Positions 6,063 to 9,696 of a stretch of 9,696 bases of DNA are shown here, piece by piece (the first letter of the stretch is position 1; every line of letters starts with the position of its first letter). The translations under genes and the position numbers were made by a program. Origin of the DNA: Acidobacteriota bacterium. GTDB taxonomy: Bacteria; Acidobacteriota; UBA6911; RPQK01. The stretch is from positions 1 through 9,696 of the forward strand of contig RPQK01000236.1 of NCBI GenBank assembly GCA_003819755.1, written 5' to 3'. A model generated the notes under the pieces. The model searched no databases and was not told the DNA's origin. It worked only from the letters and a program-made list of their open reading frames with translations.

Positions 6063-7403
6063 ATGTCTTGGCTTGATACTTTTCGAATCGCTTTTGACAA
6101 TCTGCGGCAGGCGAAGCTCCGGTTTACCCTCACCTGCCTCGGCGTTATGATCGCCATCGCCACTCTTTTCGCCATGGTCAGTTTTGGGGCAGGCCTGCGC
6201 GCGGAAACCATGGGCAGCCTCCAATTGCAGGATCTGCTGCGCAGTTTCCGAGTCCTTGGTCCAGAACAAAGTCAGTACATCACGCGACTCCGCGAGGAGA
6301 AGCCCGAGAAGCCAGCGAGCCGGAAACGACTCCCCCTTAACGACAACCTGGTAGAGCGAGTTTCACGCCTGCAATACGTGGAAACCGTTCAGCCCGAAAT
6401 ACGCCTCCCGGTTGAGCTGCAGAACGGGAAGAGTCGATACTTGGGCTGGGTTCGGGGTGCGATTCCCGAGCTCAAGCGAAACCCACCCTACTCGAAAATC
6501 ACCGCCGGAAGGTTTCTGAACGCCGGGAAGGCAAAAGAGATTGTCCTGTCGCGCGGAGTCGCCGAGATTCTGGGATTCAAGGACGCGGAGAAGGCGGTCG
6601 GGCAAACGATCGAACTAAGGACAGATCAGCTGCGCCCGGTGTCCGGTCAGGATGATCTGCCGATCGAGACCGTTACCGGGAAATTCCGCATCGTCGGCGT
6701 GTTGCCCCGGCTTGCGGCCAGCCGGGGAGGAACATTTTACGGGGGGAGCGTGATCCCGCTAGACCTCGCCCGCGAACTCTGGCGCAAGAACCCGGCCAGC
6801 GCCGCATCTTTGACCGCCTTGCGGGGAGGCCTTGAATCGCGCGAGCGGGAGTACCCCCTGATCGATGTGCGAGTCAGCGACTCGAGTCAGTTGGAAGAAG
6901 TCCGCAAGACAGTCGAGAGCTGGGGCGCAAGCACTTTCTCGCTGGTCGACGAAATGGACAAGGTAAAGCAGGCGTTTCTGATCCTGGAGACGATCTTCTC
7001 GGTGCTCGGTACAATCGCCCTGGTTGTTGCTTCTCTCGGGATCGCCAATGTTCTGATCATGTCGGTCCTCGAGAGGATGCAGATGATCGGCACCATGAAG
7101 GCGATCGGAGGAACGGATGGCGACATCCGACGAATTTTCCTTTTCGAGGCCGGGTTAATCGGTGTGGTAGGGGGACTGGCGGGACTGGCTGCCGGTTGGC
7201 TTTTGACCCGAGTCGCACACCGGATCATCGCCCACTTTTTCCTGAAGAACGGGATCACCGAGATTCCCGACCTTTTTGCCTATCCAGCCTGGCTGATCCT
7301 CGGGGTCATAGGCTTCGCGCTGGTGTTCAGCATGATAGCCGGCCTCCTGCCCGCCAACCGCGCCGCCCGGATCGATCCCGTGAAGGCGCTGAAGACCGCG
7401 TAA
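6063..7403 (+). CDS. ABC transporter permease, MacB/FtsX family
   Basis: A 446-aa inner-membrane permease with classic MacB topology. There is one N-terminal transmembrane helix (about 22-44, FTLTCLGVMIAIATLFAMVS), a large periplasmic domain (about 45-300), and then the FtsX-type block with helices at about 306-335, 358-382 and 409-430. The cytoplasmic coupling segment ERMQMIGTMKAIGGTDGDIRR (337-357) and the C-terminal AARIDPVKALKTA are family hallmarks. E. coli MacB fuses ATPase and permease in about 650 aa; here they are two genes, as in many other phyla. AGGAA at 6050-6054 lies 8 nt before the ATG. The partner ATPase is immediately upstream. No membrane-fusion or outer-membrane factor gene is in view, so export of a drug, lipoprotein or peptide cannot be distinguished. 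Confidence 0.93.
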   Translation: MSWLDTFRIAFDNLRQAKLRFTLTCLGVMIAIATLFAMVSFGAGLRAETMGSLQLQDLLRSFRVLGPEQSQYITRLREEKPEKPASRKRLPLNDNLVERVSRLQYVETVQPEIRLPVELQNGKSRYLGWVRGAIPELKRNPPYSKITAGRFLNAGKAKEIVLSRGVAEILGFKDAEKAVGQTIELRTDQLRPVSGQDDLPIETVTGKFRIVGVLPRLAASRGGTFYGGSVIPLDLARELWRKNPASAASLTALRGGLESREREYPLIDVRVSDSSQLEEVRKTVESWGASTFSLVDEMDKVKQAFLILETIFSVLGTIALVVASLGIANVLIMSVLERMQMIGTMKAIGGTDGDIRRIFLFEAGLIGVVGGLAGLAAGWLLTRVAHRIIAHFFLKNGITEIPDLFAYPAWLILGVIGFALVFSMIAGLLPANRAARIDPVKALKTA

Positions 7404-7409
7404 GCGGAT

Positions 7410-7471
7410 ACCGTTCAGCGTTCACCGTTCAGCGTTCACCGTTCAGCGTTCACCGTTCAGCGTTCAGCGTT
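7410..7471. repeat. Tandem 14-mer / heptad array
   Basis: Four exact head-to-tail copies of ACCGTTCAGCGTTC (7410-7423, 7424-7437, 7438-7451, 7452-7465) are followed by a partial AGCGTT. Each copy is two heptads differing at one base (ACCGTTC, AGCGTTC), so the true period is 7 nt with an alternating C/G. It starts 7 nt after the permease stop. Unlike the other intergenic arrays it has no inverted partner. There are no unique spacers, so it is not CRISPR. Confidence 0.95.
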
Positions 7472-7498
7472 ATCGAAGGGGCCGCAACAGTGTTTCAC

Positions 7499-7621
7499 CT
7501 TGTAGCTAAAGTCCCCTTTGTCGATGACCGGATGGACGAGTTTCTCGCCGGTGGAGAAGCCCGCCTGGGATTCGTCGCCCCACTGCATAGGGGTGCGCAC
7601 CGAATCACGCTCCTTGAGGCT
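7499..7621 (-). pseudogene. Remnant of a GH13 alpha-glucosidase / trehalose synthase-like enzyme
   Basis: On the minus strand about 41 residues read SLKERDSVRTPMQWG, then DESQAGFSTGEKLVHPVID and KGDFSYK. VRTPMQW followed by a (N/Q)AGFS segment is a hallmark of the C-terminal side of the catalytic barrel in GH13 alpha-glucosidases, oligo-1,6-glucosidases and trehalose synthases, enzymes that usually exceed 500 aa. Family resemblance appears to stop at both ends: upstream residues lack the usual GEEIG-type segment, and downstream the frame runs into the heptad array and stops at 7457. I see no GH13 catalytic residues elsewhere in the window. It is read as a decayed or transposed fragment, not a functional gene. 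Identification rests on pattern memory; the motif is distinctive, but an alignment is needed to fix the limits. Confidence 0.65.
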
Positions 7622-7648
7622 TGCAATGCCGGCGTTCCGATGTATGAT
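7621..7648 (+). promoter_or_regulatory. Candidate sigma-70-type promoter for the small exported protein
   Basis: TTGCAA (7621-7626, 4 of 6 to TTGACA) and TATGAT (7643-7648, 5 of 6 to TATAAT) are separated by 16 nt. Initiation would fall near 7655, about 24 nt before the ATG at 7679. The -35 begins right at the edge of the GH13 remnant. Consensus matching alone is weak evidence in GC-rich DNA. Confidence 0.4.
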
Positions 7649-7678
7649 TGGCCCACACACTTCGTCGAGGAGGGGGCT

Positions 7679-8128
7679 ATGAAACTGGTACGAGCCTTAG
7701 TAGTCGCCGGTCTACTGTTGGTGTCGGCAGTTTTTCAGTCTTCGCTGGTTTACGGTGCTTTCGACGGTTACCTCTCTGCTGCAGACGTAGAACGGATTAT
7801 CGGGCAACGGGGGATCACAATCAAACAAGAGGCAACGGGGCTGAGGTTCTCGCGAAAGGACGGGACGGAGATCCTGCGTGTCCGATTTGAGGAACCATCC
7901 GTGTTCAAGACGATCACCAAGGACAAGAGCAATTATCGACCACTCCTTCCGCCGATCGGGATGGAGTCGGTCTCGGGCGTTCCCCGGATGCCCTACATGA
8001 TCGCTTTCCTGAGGAAGAAATACACGGTCACAGTGACCAGCACGGTCCAAGGCCCGAGGACACTGGTTTCATTCCCTCATTTGCAGAATATTGCGCGCTT
8101 GATCGATTCCCGCATAACGGATAAGTAG
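7679..8128 (+). CDS. Small exported protein of unknown function
   Basis: A 149-aa protein I do not recognise. It has a clear signal peptide (MKLVRALVVAGLLLVSAVFQ, then SSLVYGAFDGY), giving a mature protein of about 120 aa in the periplasm or outside. The mature part begins with a helical-looking segment (SAADVERIIGQRGITIKQ) and continues as alternating strands, for example GLRFSRKDGTEILRVRF and KKYTVTVTSTV. It has no cysteines, transmembrane segments or catalytic motif that I can see. The frame is open far upstream (to 7196), but that part overlaps the permease and the heptad array; AGGAGG at 7668-7673 lies 5 nt before ATG 7679. The ferritin-like gene follows after 17 nt on the same strand, suggesting co-transcription. 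Confidence 0.8.
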   Translation: MKLVRALVVAGLLLVSAVFQSSLVYGAFDGYLSAADVERIIGQRGITIKQEATGLRFSRKDGTEILRVRFEEPSVFKTITKDKSNYRPLLPPIGMESVSGVPRMPYMIAFLRKKYTVTVTSTVQGPRTLVSFPHLQNIARLIDSRITDK

Positions 8129-8145
8129 AACGGAGAAAAGTCGAC

Positions 8146-8607
8146 ATGGACCTGGGGAAAGCGCTCTATTTACTTGAAAAAGTCGAGACCGAACTGGGCC
8201 TGGTTTATCAGCACCTGAGCGACACGCTGCGTGCCGATCCGGAGGTTTCCAAACTCTTCTCAGAATTGGCTGCGGATGAGGAGTCGCATCGGGTTGCGGT
8301 TCGGTACCAGCAGCGACTCGTCAAAATGAACCCGGACGGATTCAAAGAAATCCACTTGAACCTTGCCGGGTTGAACGAGATTCTGGGGCTGGCGGAACGG
8401 GTCAAGGCCAGCCGGAATGTGAGCGTGGTTGATGCCATCAAATTCGCCAAGCACGTTGAAACCACCGCCGGAGAGCATCATCTCAAGAACGCGCTATCCG
8501 CAGGGAATCCGGAGATTGCCAATTTGCTCCAGTCCCTGGGCAGCGGGGACAAGCAGCACGTTGCCACGCTGACGAAGCTGCTCGGCCAGCGCGCCGGTTC
8601 GGTGTGA
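8146..8607 (+). CDS. Ferritin-like / rubrerythrin-like diiron-fold protein
   Basis: A 153-aa predicted four-helix protein. Candidate metal ligands are arranged as in the rubrerythrin/ferritin-like superfamily: Glu in helix A (E11, E14 or E16 in EKVETE), an ExxH pair EESH (45-48) in helix B, Glu105 with EHH (110-112) in helix C, and DKQH (135-138) in helix D, where Asp135 replaces the usual Glu. Such proteins store or oxidise iron or remove peroxide. There is no rubredoxin CxxC domain, so it is not a full rubrerythrin. The stretch 62-96 (PDGFKEIHLNLAGLNEILGL and following) forms a long linker between helices B and C. GGAGA lies just upstream of the ATG. It sits 17 nt after the small exported protein and converges on the rhomboid gene, with 19 bp between stops. 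Diiron chemistry is inferred, not shown. Confidence 0.75.
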   Translation: MDLGKALYLLEKVETELGLVYQHLSDTLRADPEVSKLFSELAADEESHRVAVRYQQRLVKMNPDGFKEIHLNLAGLNEILGLAERVKASRNVSVVDAIKFAKHVETTAGEHHLKNALSAGNPEIANLLQSLGSGDKQHVATLTKLLGQRAGSV

Positions 8608-8626
8608 CGAGGTCTTGAAAGCCTCA

Positions 8627-9478
8627 TTACCTGCCGAGGACCTCCAGCCCGGTAATAACGGAGGCAATGATCGCCGCGGCGCTGGCGACCAGGCAGAGGA
8701 TTGCGACAAGGGCGTGATTTCCCCTTTCCTGGGTGAGCGGATTCATCCACATGGCGGCCAGGAAGCCACCCCCAAGGCCCCCCAGGTGGGCCCAGTTGTC
8801 GATACCAGGCATCATCAGGCCAAACACCAGCATAACCACGGCGAAGCCTGCCGCTTGAGTCCCGATCAGGCGTGAAGGCGCACGACGCTGGTAGTAGATC
8901 ATCGCTCCGAGAAGGCCGAAGATTGAGGCGGAAGCGCCGACCGTCAGCTGGGCTCCGCTAAGAAAACGCGGCAGGAACGGGAACAGAAAACCCATCAGAC
9001 TGCTGAGCACAAATCCCGATACCCCAGAGACGGTGAAAATGATGATCATTCGGCTCGACCCGTAAAGCTGAGCGATGGCGGGCGCCAGGTCTCGGATCCA
9101 CATCATGTTGAACAGGATGTGCAGTGCCCCGGCGTGCAGCCAGGTGGCACTCAGGGGCGTCCACCAACGATCATAGGCGAAGACCGGAAGAGAGCCGCTC
9201 GCTCCGAACAGGAACAGGCTGGCGCTGCCGGGCGAGAACAGGCTGAAAAGCCCTCCCATCTGGACGTCACCCGGCGAATAAAGAAGCATCGCCAGATACA
9301 ACAACGCGCACGCGAAGATCACAATCTGTGGAAACGGAAGATCCGTAAGGTTCCTGAGCATCGGCGCGAAGCCCCAGAGACCCGGCTTCTTTCTTCCGCA
9401 GTTGAGACACTCCGCATCATTCACTCCGACCAGCATTCCACAGGAGGGACAGACCACCGAGCCGGTTCTCTTTCGCAT
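8627..9478 (-). CDS. Rhomboid intramembrane serine protease with N-terminal zinc ribbon
   Basis: A 283-aa membrane protease expected to cut transmembrane helices of substrate proteins. Residues 10-27 form a zinc ribbon (CPSC at 10-13, CLNC at 24-27) placed before the first transmembrane helix (about 51-68), so probably cytosolic. The rhomboid core is complete: HAGALHILFNM (115-125) supplies the H115, H120 and N124 positions, GASASIFG (181-188) the nucleophile Ser183, and NWAHLGGLGGG (228-238) the base His231. The common family form of the serine motif is GASGAIFG, so the residues after the serine differ slightly. A final hydrophobic segment (about 256-277) would be an extra seventh helix. GAGGAAG (complement of 9483-9489) precedes the ATG by 4 nt. 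A -10-like TATACT lies on the minus strand at 9497-9502. The substrate is unknown. Confidence 0.93.
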   Translation of the reverse strand: MRKRTGSVVCPSCGMLVGVNDAECLNCGRKKPGLWGFAPMLRNLTDLPFPQIVIFACALLYLAMLLYSPGDVQMGGLFSLFSPGSASLFLFGASGSLPVFAYDRWWTPLSATWLHAGALHILFNMMWIRDLAPAIAQLYGSSRMIIIFTVSGVSGFVLSSLMGFLFPFLPRFLSGAQLTVGASASIFGLLGAMIYYQRRAPSRLIGTQAAGFAVVMLVFGLMMPGIDNWAHLGGLGGGFLAAMWMNPLTQERGNHALVAILCLVASAAAIIASVITGLEVLGR

Positions 9479-9506
9479 TTGGCTTCCTCATACCGCAGTA
9501 TACAAT
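9479..9506 (+). promoter_or_regulatory. Candidate promoter for the 9516 gene, overlapping a divergent -10
   Basis: TTGGCT (9479-9484) and TACAAT (9501-9506, 5 of 6 to consensus) are 16 nt apart. Initiation would fall at about 9513-9516, on or next to the ATG. On the other strand TATACT (9497-9502) could be the rhomboid -10, so the two -10 boxes overlap. The whole gap between the divergent starts is 37 bp. Confidence 0.4.
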
Positions 9507-9515
9507 TGTGCCTCA

Positions 9516-9696
9516 ATGGGCCATCCTGCCACTAGACTCTGGGCGCTCGAAAACCAGATTAGGCGAATAACTTCACGTTTGACGAAGCTCCAGGTTCGTC
9601 ACCGGCGTTTTTCCTGGTACCGGTTAATCCTTTTCGGGCTCGTCCTCGTCGTCGCTTTCTCGGTCGCCGTTTGGCTCAGCAGCGCGGCCGGGCTGC
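9516..9696 (+). CDS. Membrane protein, N-terminal part, unknown family
   Basis: The first 60 codons of a gene that continues past the right edge. The start reads MGHPATRLWALENQIRRITS; the residues up to about 36 form a basic amphipathic, possibly coiled-coil helix (LENQIRRITSRLTKLQVRHR), followed by a hydrophobic helix LILFGLVLVVAFSVAVWL (about 38-55). This suggests a cytosolic basic N-terminus and a membrane anchor, with the functional part out of view. No Shine-Dalgarno is visible before the ATG, and the candidate promoter places the transcript start almost on the codon, so translation may be leaderless. No other in-frame ATG lies between the rhomboid start and 9516. I do not recognise the family; a true start farther downstream cannot be ruled out. 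Confidence 0.55.
   Translation, partial: MGHPATRLWALENQIRRITSRLTKLQVRHRRFSWYRLILFGLVLVVAFSVAVWLSSAAGL

Noticed and set aside
5256..7403. MacAB-TolC type macrolide efflux system
   Set aside because: Only an ATPase and a MacB/FtsX permease are present; no membrane-fusion or outer-membrane partner is in the window, so the cargo claim is unsupported.
4433..7403. Hydrolase plus ABC exporter as one functional operon
   Set aside because: The hydrolase is on the opposite strand; shared function would be speculation from adjacency alone.
7410..7471. CRISPR array
   Set aside because: Repeat units are 7 or 14 nt, directly adjacent, with no spacers and no cas genes.
7196..7678. Upstream extension of the small exported protein
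   Set aside because: It overlaps the permease and reads through the heptad array (FTVQRSPFSVHRS-type junk); the signal peptide and ribosome site place the start at 7679.
8615..8875. Plus-strand small frame after the ferritin-like gene
   Set aside because: It is antisense to the rhomboid C-terminus with no supporting features.

Overview
The window reads as a GC-rich chromosomal segment from a free-living, probably Gram-negative bacterium. The gene set fits Acidobacteriota best: a secreted M20 amidohydrolase, an S9 peptidase with a WD40-like propeller, a split MacB-type ABC exporter, and long low-complexity palindromes in the gaps. That placement is inference from protein style, not a database match. 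I see no rRNA, tRNA, CRISPR array, integrase or transposase.

Layout, left to right. An S9-family peptidase runs off the left edge on the minus strand (1-504). It is followed upstream by a nonamer hairpin (about 611-686) and a secreted M20/AbgB-like amidohydrolase (696-2243, minus). A 131-bp near-perfect palindrome (2297-2427) fills the divergent gap before a CNT nucleoside transporter (2510-3730, plus). A short AT-rich dyad (3743-3774) precedes a beta-class carbonic anhydrase (3786-4313). A 66-bp perfect palindrome lies between it and a convergent alpha/beta-hydrolase (4433-5257, minus). The hydrolase start codon overlaps, on opposite strands, the start codon of an ABC ATPase (5256-5960, plus). 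After a heptad hairpin comes the MacB-like permease partner (6063-7403).

Next are four tandem 14-mers (7410-7465) and a decayed GH13 alpha-glucosidase/trehalose-synthase-like fragment on the minus strand (about 7499-7621). A small exported protein of unknown function (7679-8128) and a ferritin-like/rubrerythrin-like protein (8146-8607) form a likely two-gene unit. A zinc-ribbon rhomboid protease (8627-9478, minus) converges on them. A plus-strand membrane protein starts at 9516 and runs off the right edge.

Functionally, the left part looks like peptide/amide and nucleoside scavenging, the middle like envelope export (ATPase plus permease), and the right like an envelope or stress assortment. 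No single multi-gene novel system is evident. The most unusual feature is the intergenic DNA: five different arrays or palindromes occupy five gaps of every orientation type (co-directional, divergent, convergent, within an operon). Four of the five are built from short words of fixed period (9, 10, 7 and 7 nt). This argues against simple transcription terminators and for an inserted or self-propagating repeat class.
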